Below are positions 35,542 through 44,994 of a stretch of 61,186 nucleotides of DNA, in pieces (position 1 is the stretch's first letter; each line of letters starts with the position of its first letter). Made by a program: the position numbers and the translations under genes. The notes beneath the pieces are model-generated. The model was given only the letters and a program-made list of their open reading frames with translations. It did not search any database and was not told the DNA's origin. The DNA comes from Ramlibacter lithotrophicus (GTDB lineage: Bacteria > Pseudomonadota > Gammaproteobacteria > Burkholderiales > Burkholderiaceae_C): assembly GCF_012184415.1 (NCBI RefSeq), contig NZ_VTOX01000015.1, positions 1-61,186 on the forward strand, written 5' to 3'.

Positions 35542-38500
35542 ATGTGGTTCACCCGCGTCAGCCTGCGCAACCCGGTCCTCGCGACGATGGTGATGCTCGC
35601 GCTCGTGGTGCTGGGCGTGTTCTCGTACCAGCGGCTGAAGGTCGACCAGTTCCCCAACATCGACTTCCCGGTCGTCGTGGTCACCGCCGAATATCCGGGC
35701 GCGTCGCCCGAGATCGTCGAGAGCGAGGTGACCAAGAAGCTGGAGGAAGGCGTCAATTCGATCGCCGGCATCAGCTCGCTGTACTCGCGCACCTACGAGA
35801 ACTATGCCGTCGTCGTGATCGAGTTCCAGCTGCACATCGACGGGCGCAAGGCGGCGGAGGACGTACGCGAGAAGGTCGCCAGCATCCGGCCGCTGCTGCG
35901 CGACGAGGTCAAGGAACCGCGGGTGCTGCGCTTCGATCCGGCCAGCCGCGCGATCTGGTCGGTGGCCGTGCTCCCGGACGCCAGCCGCGGCAAGGCGCTG
36001 AGCCCGGTCGAACTCACCAACTGGGCCGACCAGGTGCTCAAGAAACGGCTGGAGAACGTGCGCGGCGTCGGCTCGGTGACGCTGGTGGGCGGCACCCGGC
36101 GCGAGATCAACGTGTACCTGAACCCGGCCGCCATGGAGGCGATGGGCATCACGACCGACCAGGTCGTCGCCGCGGTGCGCAACGAGAACCAGGACCTGCC
36201 GGTCGGCGCCGTGCGCTCGCTGGCGCAGGACCGCGTCGTGCAGATCGCCGCCCGCATGGAGCGGCCCGAGGACTTCGCCCAGATCATCGTGGCCCGCAAG
36301 AACGGCTTTCCGGTGCGGGTCGGGCAGGTGGCGCGGGTGGCCGACGGCGCCCAGGAACTGGACAGCCTGGCCCTCTACAACGGCGAGCGCACGCTGCTGC
36401 TGACGGTGCAGAAGTCGCAGGACGAGAACACGATCCAGGTGGTGGACGGGCTCGCCGCCACGCTGGCCGGCATGTCGGCCCAGCTGCCGCCGGGCCTGCG
36501 GCTGGCGCCGGTGACGGACGCCTCCCGGCCGATCCGCGTCGCCGTGGAGAACGTGCGCAAGACGCTGGTCGAAGGAGCGCTGCTCACGGTGCTGATCGTC
36601 TTCCTGTTCCTGAACTCCTGGCGCTCGACGGTGATCACCGGGCTCACCCTGCCGATCGCGCTGATCGGCACCTTCCTGTTCATGCATGCCTTCGGCTTCA
36701 CCATCAACATGGTGACGCTGATGGCGCTGTCGCTGTGCGTCGGCCTGCTGATCGACGACGCGATCGTGGTGCGCGAGAACATCGTGCGCCACGTCCAGAT
36801 GGGCAAGCCACCGTACCAGGCCGCCATGGAAGGCACGAATGAAATCGGCCTGGCGGTGCTCGCGACGACGCTCTCGATCGTCGCCGTGTTCCTGCCGATC
36901 GGCTTCATGGGCGGGATCATCGGCAAGTTCTTCCACGAGTTCGGCGTCACCATCGTCGCGGCGGTGCTGATCTCGATGTTCGTCAGCTTCACGCTGGACC
37001 CCATGCTGTCCTCGATCTGGCACGACCCCGAGATCGAGGCACACGGCAGGCGCAAGGCGAACCCGGGCCTGTATGACCGCACCATCGGCCGCGTCACCGG
37101 CTGGTTCCACCACGCGACCGAGTCGCTGGGCGAGGTCTACCAGGGCATCCTGCGCTGGTCGCTTCGCAACCGGCTGCTGACCCTGGTCGCCGCCGTCGCG
37201 ATTTTCGGGTTGAGCGTGGCGATGCTGCCGCTGCTGGGCACCGAGTTCGTGCCCAAGGCCGACTTCTCCGAAACGACGCTGAACTTCAACACGCCGGTGG
37301 GCTCGTCGCTGGAAGCGACCGAGGCCAAGGCGCGCCAGGTGGAGGCGATCCTGCGCGAGGCGCCGGAAGTCGACTACACGCTGACGACGATCAACACCGC
37401 CAACGCGCAAGGCAAGATCTACGCCTCGGTCTACGTGCGGCTGGTCGACCGCCAGCGGCGCACGCGCAGCGTCGACGAGATGTCCACCGTGCTGCGCGAG
37501 CGACTGAAGCAGGTGCCGGGGATCACGGTGACCCACGTCGGCCTGCTCGACGCGGTGGCCGGCTACAAGCAGATCGAGTTCTCGCTGCTGGGCCCGGACC
37601 TGAAGGAGCTGGAGCGGCTGTCCAGGCTGCTGACCGAGCGCATCCGCGCCGTGCCGGGGCTGGTCGACCTCGACTCCAGCGTCAAGCCCGACAAGCCCGT
37701 GATCGCCGTCGACGTGCGGCGCAACGTCGCGTCCGACCTCGGCCTGTCGGTGGCGCAGATCGCCGGCGCCCTGCGCACGCTGGTGGCCGGCCAGACGGTA
37801 GGCAACTGGCGGGCGCCGGACGACCAGACCTACGACGTCAACGTGCGCATGGCGCCCGACGCGCGCACCACGCCGCAGGACCTGGAGCGCATTCCGTTCG
37901 CCCTGGGCAGCAACCCGGACGGCAGCGCCCGCATCGTGCGCCTGAACCAGGTGGCGCAGGTGCGCGAAGCGACGGGCCCGAACCAGATCAACCGGCGCGA
38001 CCTCACCCGCGAGGTGGCGATCAGCGGCAACGCCGCCGGCCGCTCCGCCGGCGAGATCTCGGACGAGATCCAACAGCGCCTGGAAGGCGTTGCCTTGCCG
38101 CCGGGCTATTCGTACAAGTTCAGCGGCTCCACCAAGAACATGGCCGAGTCGTTCGACTACGCCGTCTCGGCCCTCGCGATGGCCGTCATCTTCATCTACA
38201 TGATCCTCGCCAGCCAGTTCAGGAGCTTCCTGCAACCGCTGGCGCTGATGACGTCGCTGCCGCTGACGCTGATCGGCGTGGTCCTGTCGCTGCTGGCGTT
38301 CGGCTCGACCTTGTCGATCTTCTCGGTGATCGGCATCGTGATGCTGATGGGACTGGTGACCAAGAACGCGATCCTGCTGGTGGACTTCGCGATCCGCATG
38401 CGCGATCAGGGCATGAACCGCACCGAGGCGCTCCTGCACGCCGCCAAGGTGCGGCTGCGCCCGATCCTGATGACGACGCTTGCCATGATCTTCGGCATGG

Positions 38501-38721
38501 TGCCGCTGGCCTTCGCGATGAGCGAGGGGTCGGAGCAACGCGCGCCGATGGGCCAGGCCGTGATCGGCGGCGTGATCACGTCGTCGCTGCTGACGCTGGT
38601 GGTGGTGCCGGTCGTGTACTGCTACCTCGACGACCTGGCCGCGTGGCTGCGGCGGCGGCGCCCCGCCGGCGGCGGTGCCCGCGCGGTGCCGGCCTCTAGA
38701 ATTGATGACATGACCTTGTGA
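35542..38721 (+). CDS. RND-family multidrug efflux permease (HAE1/AcrB type)
   Basis: 1,059 residues, full length. Twelve transmembrane segments and two large periplasmic loops are inferred. The proton-relay aspartates are present in TM4 (LIDDAIVVREN, D405-D406). The N-terminus MWFTRVSLRNPVLATMVMLA is typical of the group. Expelled substrates are unknown. It follows the adaptor by 12 bp. The tolC-like gene 1 kb downstream is a plausible outer-membrane partner. Confidence 0.93.
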   Translation: MWFTRVSLRNPVLATMVMLALVVLGVFSYQRLKVDQFPNIDFPVVVVTAEYPGASPEIVESEVTKKLEEGVNSIAGISSLYSRTYENYAVVVIEFQLHIDGRKAAEDVREKVASIRPLLRDEVKEPRVLRFDPASRAIWSVAVLPDASRGKALSPVELTNWADQVLKKRLENVRGVGSVTLVGGTRREINVYLNPAAMEAMGITTDQVVAAVRNENQDLPVGAVRSLAQDRVVQIAARMERPEDFAQIIVARKNGFPVRVGQVARVADGAQELDSLALYNGERTLLLTVQKSQDENTIQVVDGLAATLAGMSAQLPPGLRLAPVTDASRPIRVAVENVRKTLVEGALLTVLIVFLFLNSWRSTVITGLTLPIALIGTFLFMHAFGFTINMVTLMALSLCVGLLIDDAIVVRENIVRHVQMGKPPYQAAMEGTNEIGLAVLATTLSIVAVFLPIGFMGGIIGKFFHEFGVTIVAAVLISMFVSFTLDPMLSSIWHDPEIEAHGRRKANPGLYDRTIGRVTGWFHHATESLGEVYQGILRWSLRNRLLTLVAAVAIFGLSVAMLPLLGTEFVPKADFSETTLNFNTPVGSSLEATEAKARQVEAILREAPEVDYTLTTINTANAQGKIYASVYVRLVDRQRRTRSVDEMSTVLRERLKQVPGITVTHVGLLDAVAGYKQIEFSLLGPDLKELERLSRLLTERIRAVPGLVDLDSSVKPDKPVIAVDVRRNVASDLGLSVAQIAGALRTLVAGQTVGNWRAPDDQTYDVNVRMAPDARTTPQDLERIPFALGSNPDGSARIVRLNQVAQVREATGPNQINRRDLTREVAISGNAAGRSAGEISDEIQQRLEGVALPPGYSYKFSGSTKNMAESFDYAVSALAMAVIFIYMILASQFRSFLQPLALMTSLPLTLIGVVLSLLAFGSTLSIFSVIGIVMLMGLVTKNAILLVDFAIRMRDQGMNRTEALLHAAKVRLRPILMTTLAMIFGMVPLAFAMSEGSEQRAPMGQAVIGGVITSSLLTLVVVPVVYCYLDDLAAWLRRRRPAGGGARAVPASRIDDMTL

Positions 38722-38735
38722 AACGGAGCTCTCCA

Positions 38736-39425
38736 ATGACGAACCTCAGCAACCTCGACCTCGCCCGCGCGAACATGATCAAGCAGCAGATCCGCACCTC
38801 GAACGTGACGGACGACGAAGTGATCTCCGTGCTCTCGGCGGTGCGGCGCGAGGAGTTCGTGCCGCTGGCCGACAAGGCCCTGGCCTTCGCCGAACTGCGC
38901 ATCCCGCTGGTCGAGCCCGCCGAGGAGGCGCTGCGCAACGGCCATTGCATGCTGGAGCCGCTGATCGAGGCCCGCATCCTGCAGGAACTGCGGCTCAAGC
39001 CGACCGACAAGGTGCTGGAAGTCGGCGCCGGCTCGGGCTATATGGCCGCCCTGCTGGCCCAGCGCGCGCAGCGCGTGATCACGCTGGAACTGCACCCCCA
39101 GCTGGTGGAACTGGCCCGCGCGAACCTGCAGCGCGCCGGCGTCACCAACGTCGAGGTGCGCAAGGCGGATGGCTGCAAGGGCCTGCCCGGCGAAGCGCCG
39201 TTCGACGTCATCGTCCTCAGCGGCTCGGTGGCCGAGGTGCCCGCGGCCCTGCTGTCGCAACTGAAGATCGGCGGGCGCCTGTCGGCGATCGTCGGCTTCG
39301 ACCCGGTGATGCGCGGCACGCTCATCACCCGCACCGGCGAGAGCACGTACACGACGGCCCAGCCCTGGGACACCGTGGCGCCGCGGCTGCAGAATTTCCC
39401 GGAGCCGGCCCGGTTCCAGTTCTGA
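38736..39425 (+). CDS. Protein-L-isoaspartate O-methyltransferase-like protein
   Basis: 229 residues from ATG 38736, with ACGGAG seven bases upstream. The SAM-binding motif I is VLEVGAGSGYMAALLA, and the N-terminal part matches Pcm (ANMIKQQIRTSNVTDDEVI). The segment that is GQTIS-x-P in genuine Pcm reads GHCMLEP here, so the catalytic and isoaspartate-recognition loop is changed. It may act on a different carboxylate or be a regulatory paralogue. Confidence 0.8.
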   Translation: MTNLSNLDLARANMIKQQIRTSNVTDDEVISVLSAVRREEFVPLADKALAFAELRIPLVEPAEEALRNGHCMLEPLIEARILQELRLKPTDKVLEVGAGSGYMAALLAQRAQRVITLELHPQLVELARANLQRAGVTNVEVRKADGCKGLPGEAPFDVIVLSGSVAEVPAALLSQLKIGGRLSAIVGFDPVMRGTLITRTGESTYTTAQPWDTVAPRLQNFPEPARFQF

Positions 39426-39438
39426 AGGGGACGACGCG

Positions 39439-39783
39439 TTGATCGATCAGGTGCGGCCGGCGGAGCTCGCCGCGTGGATCCAGTCGCACGCCGGGGCCGG
39501 CCGTCCGGCGGTGGTGCTCGACGTGCGCGAGCCGTGGGAGCTCGCCACCGCGAGCATCAAGCCCGACGGCTTCGAGCTGGTCGCGATCCCCATGAGCCTC
39601 ATTCCCGTGCGCCTGCAGGAGCTCGATCGCTCGCAGCCGGTGGCGGTGCTGTGCCATCACGGCGGCCGCAGCCAGCGCGTCGCCATGTTCCTGCAGCAGC
39701 AGGGATTCAGCGACGTCGCCAACGTGGCCGGCGGCATCGAACTGTGGTCGCGTGAACTCGACCCCGCCGTGCCGCGCTACTGA
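39439..39783 (+). CDS. Rhodanese-like sulfurtransferase
   Basis: 114 residues starting at TTG 39439, supported by the Shine-Dalgarno GAAGGGGA. Single rhodanese domain with the active-site loop CHHGGRS and catalytic C72. It transfers sulfane sulfur; GlpE/PspE-like in size. There is no signal peptide, so it is cytoplasmic. It lies 13 bp after the methyltransferase gene and 25 bp before the tolC gene. Confidence 0.88.
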   Translation: MIDQVRPAELAAWIQSHAGAGRPAVVLDVREPWELATASIKPDGFELVAIPMSLIPVRLQELDRSQPVAVLCHHGGRSQRVAMFLQQQGFSDVANVAGGIELWSRELDPAVPRY

Positions 39784-39808
39784 AACGAAGACAACCCAAG
39801 GAGGGATC

Positions 39809-41131
39809 ATGACGAGCTTGCGGCTTCTTCCCCTGGCGCTCGCCCTGGCCGTGGCCGGCATCGCGCCGGTCCGCGCGCAGAGCCTGCTGGAGCTGTACGA
39901 ATCGGCGCGTGCCTACGACGCCACATGGCAGTCGGCGAAGGCGCAGTACGACGCCAACCTGTTCCGTGCCGAGCAGGCGCGGGCCGGCGTGCTGCCGTCC
40001 GCCAACCTCGGCGCCGGCCTCGTCCGATCGAACTTCGAGTCGACGGTCCCGCAGGTCGACCGCGGCATCACGACCCAGAGCGCCACCATCAGCGCGTCAC
40101 AGCCGCTGTACCGGCCGGCGAACTTCGCGACCTGGGAGCAAGGCAAGCGCCAGGTGGACCTGGCGCAGGCGCAACTGACCTCCGCGAGCCAGGACCTGAT
40201 CGTCCGCGTGAGCCAGGCCTATTTCGACGTGCTGGCGGCGCAGGACACGCTGGCCTTCGTGCAGGCGCAGAAGACGGCCGTCGGCGAACAGCTCGAGTCG
40301 GCGAAGCGCAATTTCGAGGTCGGCACTTCGACGATCACCGACACTCGGGAAGCGCAGGCCCGCTACGACCTCGTGATCGCGCAGGAGATCGCGGCCGAGA
40401 ACGACCTGCGGGTCAAGAAGCTGGCGCTCGACTCGCTCGTCGGCAAGCCGAACGTGAAGCCCAATCCGCTCGCGTTGCCGGCCGCGGTGCCGGCGCCCGA
40501 GCCCGCCGACGTCAATGCCTGGGTGCAGCAGGGCGAGGAGAACAGCCCGGCGATCCGGCAAGCGAAGACGGCGGTGGAGATCGCGCAGCTGGAGACCGAG
40601 AAGGCGAAGGCCGGCCACCTGCCGACGCTGGACCTCACGGCCAGTTACGGCGTCAACCGCAACCCCGGCGGCAGCGCTTCGGTGCCGACCTCGACGCGCA
40701 GCAACACGGCCAGCATGGGGCTGTCGTTCAACCTGCCCCTCTTCGCCGGCTTCGCGACCCAGAACCGCATCCGCGAGACGCTGTCGCTCGAGGAGCGGGC
40801 GCAGGCCGACCTGGAGGCGAGCCGCCGCGCGGTGGCGCAGGCGATCCGCAGCGCCTTCTTCGGGCTGGTGTCGGGCCAGGGCCAGGTGAAGGCGCTGGAG
40901 GCGGCCGAGGCTTCGAGCCTGAGCGCGCTGGATGCGAACCGGCTGGGCTACCAGGTGGGGGTGCGGATCAACATCGACGTGCTGAACTCGCAGAGCCAGT
41001 TGTTCCAGACGAAACGCGACCTGGCGCAGGCGCGCTACAACGTGCTGGTGGGGCACCTGAAGCTGCGGCAGGCGGCGGGGACGCTGCTGCCTGAAGACCT
41101 GGCGCGGTTGAACGCCTTGCTGGCGAAGTAG
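39809..41131 (+). CDS. TolC-family outer-membrane channel protein
   Basis: 440 residues from ATG 39809, with a strong Shine-Dalgarno (AAGGAGG). The signal peptide ends VRAQ. Two tandem OEP repeats each contain the pattern ...LLELYESARAYDATWQSAKA... and ...AQLETEKAKAGHLPTLDL. It forms the trimeric outer-membrane exit duct for RND or type I systems. It probably also serves the RND pump encoded upstream. Confidence 0.92.
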   Translation: MTSLRLLPLALALAVAGIAPVRAQSLLELYESARAYDATWQSAKAQYDANLFRAEQARAGVLPSANLGAGLVRSNFESTVPQVDRGITTQSATISASQPLYRPANFATWEQGKRQVDLAQAQLTSASQDLIVRVSQAYFDVLAAQDTLAFVQAQKTAVGEQLESAKRNFEVGTSTITDTREAQARYDLVIAQEIAAENDLRVKKLALDSLVGKPNVKPNPLALPAAVPAPEPADVNAWVQQGEENSPAIRQAKTAVEIAQLETEKAKAGHLPTLDLTASYGVNRNPGGSASVPTSTRSNTASMGLSFNLPLFAGFATQNRIRETLSLEERAQADLEASRRAVAQAIRSAFFGLVSGQGQVKALEAAEASSLSALDANRLGYQVGVRINIDVLNSQSQLFQTKRDLAQARYNVLVGHLKLRQAAGTLLPEDLARLNALLAK

Positions 41132-41145
41132 GGAAGCGGGAGCGG

Positions 41146-41202
41146 ACAGCCGTACGCTGTTGCGGCTTCTGCGTAACCTCTGCGGCTTTTGCGTCCGGCT
41201 GT
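41146..41202. repeat. Palindrome-ended intergenic repeat with 20-bp internal periodicity
   Basis: It starts ACAGCCG and ends CGGCTGT, perfect 7-bp inverted ends. Inside, TGCGGCTTCTGCGT (41161) and TGCGGCTTTTGCGT (41181) repeat at a 20-bp period. It lies between the convergent tolC and waaA genes and could end transcription from both sides. A partial copy occurs at 60994-61013. Confidence 0.65.
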
Positions 41203-41207
41203 TTGCA

Positions 41208-42464
41208 TTAGCCCCGGATCAACGCCAGTACCGCCTCCGCCGTGCGGTCCGCCGCCCCGCGGTGGGCGGCGGCGAAGGACAGGCCGGCCGCGGCGGTGGC
41301 CTCGCGGCGCGGCGCATCCATCCCGAGCTCGATCGCCGCGCGGACCCCCTCCTCCATGCCGCCCACGCGCAGCGCCGCACCCGCCTCCTGCGCAAGTGCC
41401 GCCGCCTCCGCGAAATTGAACGTGTGCGGTCCCATCACGACCGGGCAGCCGCACGCCGCCGCCTCGATCAGGTTCTGGCCGCCCAGCGGCTCGAAGCTGC
41501 CGCCCAGCAAGGCGCAATCGGCCAGCCCGTAGTACAGCGCCATCTCGCCCAGCGAATCGCCGATCCACACCTGCGCGTCTTCGGGCGGCGCGGCCCACTG
41601 GCTGCGGCGGGCCATGCCGAAGCCGCGCGCCGCGACGAGCGCCGCGACCTCGTCGAACCGCTGCGGATGGCGCGGCACGATCAGCCAGCGGATGCCAGCC
41701 GCCGCGTCGCCGAGCGCCCGCACGGCGTCCAGGAACTGCGCTTCCTCGCCCTCGCGCGAGCTGGCGAACATGACGACCGGCAGTCCCAGCGCGGCGCGCC
41801 ACGCACGGCCTTGCGCAAGTTGCACCGGATCGGGCGCGGCATCGAACTTGAGGTTGCCGAACACGCCCTGGACGCTGGCCCCGGCTTCGCGCAGTCGTTG
41901 TGCATCCGCCTCGGTCTGCGCCCACGCGGCCGCCAGGCCGCCATACGCAGGACGCGAGAGCCGCGCCAGCCGCCGCGCCTGCGCCAGCGACTTCCCGCTC
42001 AGGCGCGCGTTCGCGAGCACCAGCGGCACCTGCCGGGCGCGGCATTCCGCCACGACGTTCGGCCAGACCTCGGTTTCCATCAACACGCCGGCGCTGGGCC
42101 GGAAATGCTCCAGGAAGCGGCGCACGGCGCCCGGCGTGTCCCAGGGCAGCCAGGCCTGGCAGTCGCCGGTGCGCAGCAGGCGCTCGCCTTCGGCCCAGCC
42201 GGTCGCCGTGCCGTGCGTCAGCAGCACCCGCAGCGACGGATCGCGCTCGCGCAGGCGTTCCAGCAGGATCGCGGCGGCGCGCGTCTCGCCGAGCGACACG
42301 GCATGGATCCACAGTGCCCCGGGTTCCGCCGCCGTGCGGTAACGTCCGAAGCGTTCGTCTATCGCATGGAGGTAGCCGGGCTCGGCCGCGCCGCGGCGGC
42401 GCAGCTTGCGGCGCAGGAAAGGCTGCGCCCCGATCAGCAGGAGCGAGTAGAGCGGCCGGATCAC
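41208..42464 (-). CDS. waaA: 3-deoxy-D-manno-octulosonic acid (Kdo) transferase
   Basis: 418 residues from GTG 42464, which overlaps the waaC stop (GTGA). The N-terminal membrane anchor is MIRPLYSLLLIGAQPF. The catalytic glutamate is in HAVSLGETRAA, and ETEVWPN and the GT-B acceptor/donor motif GGSFEPLGGQNLIEAAACG are present. It adds Kdo from CMP-Kdo to lipid IVA at the cytoplasmic face of the inner membrane, a core lipopolysaccharide step. Confidence 0.95.
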   Translation of the reverse strand: MIRPLYSLLLIGAQPFLRRKLRRRGAAEPGYLHAIDERFGRYRTAAEPGALWIHAVSLGETRAAAILLERLRERDPSLRVLLTHGTATGWAEGERLLRTGDCQAWLPWDTPGAVRRFLEHFRPSAGVLMETEVWPNVVAECRARQVPLVLANARLSGKSLAQARRLARLSRPAYGGLAAAWAQTEADAQRLREAGASVQGVFGNLKFDAAPDPVQLAQGRAWRAALGLPVVMFASSREGEEAQFLDAVRALGDAAAGIRWLIVPRHPQRFDEVAALVAARGFGMARRSQWAAPPEDAQVWIGDSLGEMALYYGLADCALLGGSFEPLGGQNLIEAAACGCPVVMGPHTFNFAEAAALAQEAGAALRVGGMEEGVRAAIELGMDAPRREATAAAGLSFAAAHRGAADRTAEAVLALIRG

Positions 42465-43441
42465 GCCGTGCTCACCTCGCGCCACGCCTCCCACACGGCA
42501 TCGACCGAAGGGGTGGGCTCCGCGTAGACGGACCGCTGGCGCGTACGGCCCGGCCCCGGCAGCGGGCCGGTGCGCCAGGCCGTGTCGAAGTTGTAGATCT
42601 GCACGTGCGGCAGGTCGAGGGCGACGGCGACGTGGCTGAGGCCGCTGTCGACGCCGACGACGCCGCTGCAGGCGGCCAGGCGGTCGGTCAGTTCGCCGAG
42701 CCCCGCGCGCGGCCAGACCTGCGCGGCCGGGCCGAGCGTCTGCGCCAGCCGCTGCGCGCGCTCGAGTTCGGTGTCGTCGCCGTGCGGCAGTCCGACGCCG
42801 AAACCCTGCGCGACGAGCCGCCGGCCGAGGTCGATCCAGTGCGCTTCGGGCCAGCACTTGTCGGCCCGCGACGTGCCATGGACGAAGGCGACGCAAGGCT
42901 GGCGATCACCGGCGGCGGCGGCGCTGGCGCGCAGGCCGAAGCGCAGTTCGTGCGGGACTTCGTAGCCGAACGCGCGGGCGCACAGCTCGCGCGAGCGCGC
43001 GACGGCATGCACGTGCGGCTCGATGCGAACGGCGACGTCGGCCAGCCACCGCGTCGGCGCTTCGTAGCTGGAGCCCTCGGTGCGGTTGGCCATCGCATAG
43101 CGCCGGCCGTCGGGCGCGAGCCGCGCGGCACGGGCGACGAGCGCGGATTTCGTCAGGCCCTGCAGGTCGATGACGGCGTCATAGGCCTGCCCGCGCAGCT
43201 GCTCGCGGAAGGACCGCCATTCGGCGCGCGTCCGGGGCGCCAGCGGGGCCTTGCGCCAGCGGCGCAGGCCGAAGGCGATGACGTGGCGCACGCCATCGCA
43301 GCGTTGCACGAGTGGCGCGAAGCCGCCCTCGACCACCCAGTCGATCGCAGCATCAGGTCGGGCGGCCCGCAGGTCCTGCACGGCCGGCATGGCGTGCACG
43401 ACATCGCCGAGGGACGAGAGCTTGACGATGAGGATGTTCAC
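42461..43441 (-). CDS. waaC: Lipopolysaccharide heptosyltransferase I
   Basis: 326 residues. The N-terminus MNILIVKLSSLGDVVHAMPA is diagnostic. FVHGTSRADKCWP and GVDSGLSHVAVAL form the ADP-heptose-binding GT9 motifs. It adds the first heptose to Kdo. It is operonic with waaA by a GTGA overlap. Confidence 0.95.
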   Translation of the reverse strand: MNILIVKLSSLGDVVHAMPAVQDLRAARPDAAIDWVVEGGFAPLVQRCDGVRHVIAFGLRRWRKAPLAPRTRAEWRSFREQLRGQAYDAVIDLQGLTKSALVARAARLAPDGRRYAMANRTEGSSYEAPTRWLADVAVRIEPHVHAVARSRELCARAFGYEVPHELRFGLRASAAAAGDRQPCVAFVHGTSRADKCWPEAHWIDLGRRLVAQGFGVGLPHGDDTELERAQRLAQTLGPAAQVWPRAGLGELTDRLAACSGVVGVDSGLSHVAVALDLPHVQIYNFDTAWRTGPLPGPGRTRQRSVYAEPTPSVDAVWEAWREVSTA

Positions 43442-43489
43442 AGGCCGTCATTGTGGCCGAGAGCCGTCTGCCGGCTTTCCTGTACCGAC

Positions 43490-44872
43490 TCAGTGCGCCG
43501 CCGCCCCGACCTGCGCATCCGGCTTCACGCTGCGCAGCAGGGCCAGCATCTCGCCCTCGATCCGATGCAGCGCCTCCGGCGTGTGGCCTTCGAACCGCAG
43601 CACGAGGACCGGCGTCGTATTGGACGCCCGCACGAGCCCGAACCCGTCCGGCCAGTCGACGCGGACGCCGTCGATCGTCGAAACCTGGGCCGGCGGCGCG
43701 AACCGCGCGCTGGCGACGAGCCGCTGCACGAGGACGTGCGGCTCGCCCTCGGCGCACTTCACGTTCAGCTCCGGCGTCGAGAAGCTGGTCGGCAGCCCGT
43801 CGAGGACGGCGCTCGGATCGTCGTGGCGCGAGAGGATCTCCAGCAGCCGGGCGCCGGCGTACGTGCCGTCGTCGAAGCCGTACCAGCGCTCCTTGAAGAA
43901 GATGTGGCCGCTCATCTCGCCGCCGAGCGGCGAGCCGACTTCCTTCATCTTCGCCTTGATCAGCGAGTGCCCGGTCTTGTACATCAGCGGCACGCCGCCG
44001 GCCTCGCGGATGGCGGGCGCGAGGCGCTGCGTGCACTTCACGTCGAACAGGATCGTGCCGCCCGGCACGCGCGACAGCACGTCGCGGGCGAACAGCATCA
44101 TCTGGCGGTCGGGATAGATGTTGTTGCCGCCCCGGGTGACGATGCCGAGCCGGTCGCCGTCGCCGTCGAAGGCGAGGCCGAGGTCGGCGCCATGCTCGCC
44201 GATGGCGGCGATGAGGTCGCGCAGGTTCTCCGGCTTGCTCGGGTCGGGATGGTGGTTCGGGAAATCGCCGTCGACCTCGCTGAACAGCTCGATCACTTCG
44301 CAGCCGAGGGCCCGGAAGATGCCGGGAGCCGAGGCGCCGGCGATGCCGTTGCCGGAATCGACGACGATCTTCAGGGGCCGGGCCAGCTTGACGTCGCCGG
44401 CGATGCGGTCGCGGTACGGGGCGAGGACGTTGACGTTGCGGACCGTGCCGGGTTGTTCGGCGGCGGGGCCGCCGGCTTCCATGGCGTGGCGCAAGGCCTG
44501 GATCTCCTCGCCGTAGATGGCGCGGCCGGCGAGGACCATCTTGAAGCCGTTGTAGTCCTTCGGGTTGTGGCTGCCGGTGAGCTGGATGCCGCTGGAGCAG
44601 AGGGTACTGGCGGCAAAGTACAGCATGGGCGTCGTGGCGAGCCCGATGTCGATGACGTCGACGCCTGAACTGCACAACCCGCGGACGAGGGCGGCGCTGA
44701 GCGAGGGACCGGACAGGCGGCCGTCCCGGCCGACGGCGACGGCCGTCTCGCCTTCGGCGCGGGCCATGGCGCCGAACGCGCGGCCGAGCGACTCGGCGAC
44801 GGCCTCGTTCAAGGTGCTGGGGACGACGCCCCGGACGTCGTAGGCCTTGAAGATGCTCGGCGAGAACTGCAT
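43490..44872 (-). CDS. Phosphomannomutase/phosphoglucomutase
   Basis: 460 residues from ATG 44872 (MQFSPSIFKAYDVRG); the longer start adds a non-conserved stretch. The phosphoserine loop is TGSHNP with S101. The metal-binding loop is DGDGDRLG, the sugar-specificity loop GEMSGH, and the phosphate-binding loop RASNTTP. It interconverts hexose 6- and 1-phosphates, feeding nucleotide sugars for LPS and the exopolysaccharide genes further right. It lies 48 bp upstream of waaC in the same direction. Confidence 0.93.
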   Translation of the reverse strand: MQFSPSIFKAYDVRGVVPSTLNEAVAESLGRAFGAMARAEGETAVAVGRDGRLSGPSLSAALVRGLCSSGVDVIDIGLATTPMLYFAASTLCSSGIQLTGSHNPKDYNGFKMVLAGRAIYGEEIQALRHAMEAGGPAAEQPGTVRNVNVLAPYRDRIAGDVKLARPLKIVVDSGNGIAGASAPGIFRALGCEVIELFSEVDGDFPNHHPDPSKPENLRDLIAAIGEHGADLGLAFDGDGDRLGIVTRGGNNIYPDRQMMLFARDVLSRVPGGTILFDVKCTQRLAPAIREAGGVPLMYKTGHSLIKAKMKEVGSPLGGEMSGHIFFKERWYGFDDGTYAGARLLEILSRHDDPSAVLDGLPTSFSTPELNVKCAEGEPHVLVQRLVASARFAPPAQVSTIDGVRVDWPDGFGLVRASNTTPVLVLRFEGHTPEALHRIEGEMLALLRSVKPDAQVGAAAH

Positions 44873-44994
44873 GGAGGGGTCGCTTCCTGGATGAGGTGAT
44901 GCTCGAAGGTGATCGACCATTCTAGGCCGGCGCCCGCAGGCAACATGTCCGAAAACGGCCAGTCCGGCGCCGGCCGCTGCTTATCATCGGCGCC

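Noticed and set aside
34153..38736. Very long open frame on the minus strand opposite the RND genes
   Set aside because: It is Arg/His/Gln-rich and mirrors two clear RND proteins on the other strand, a usual effect of high third-position GC.
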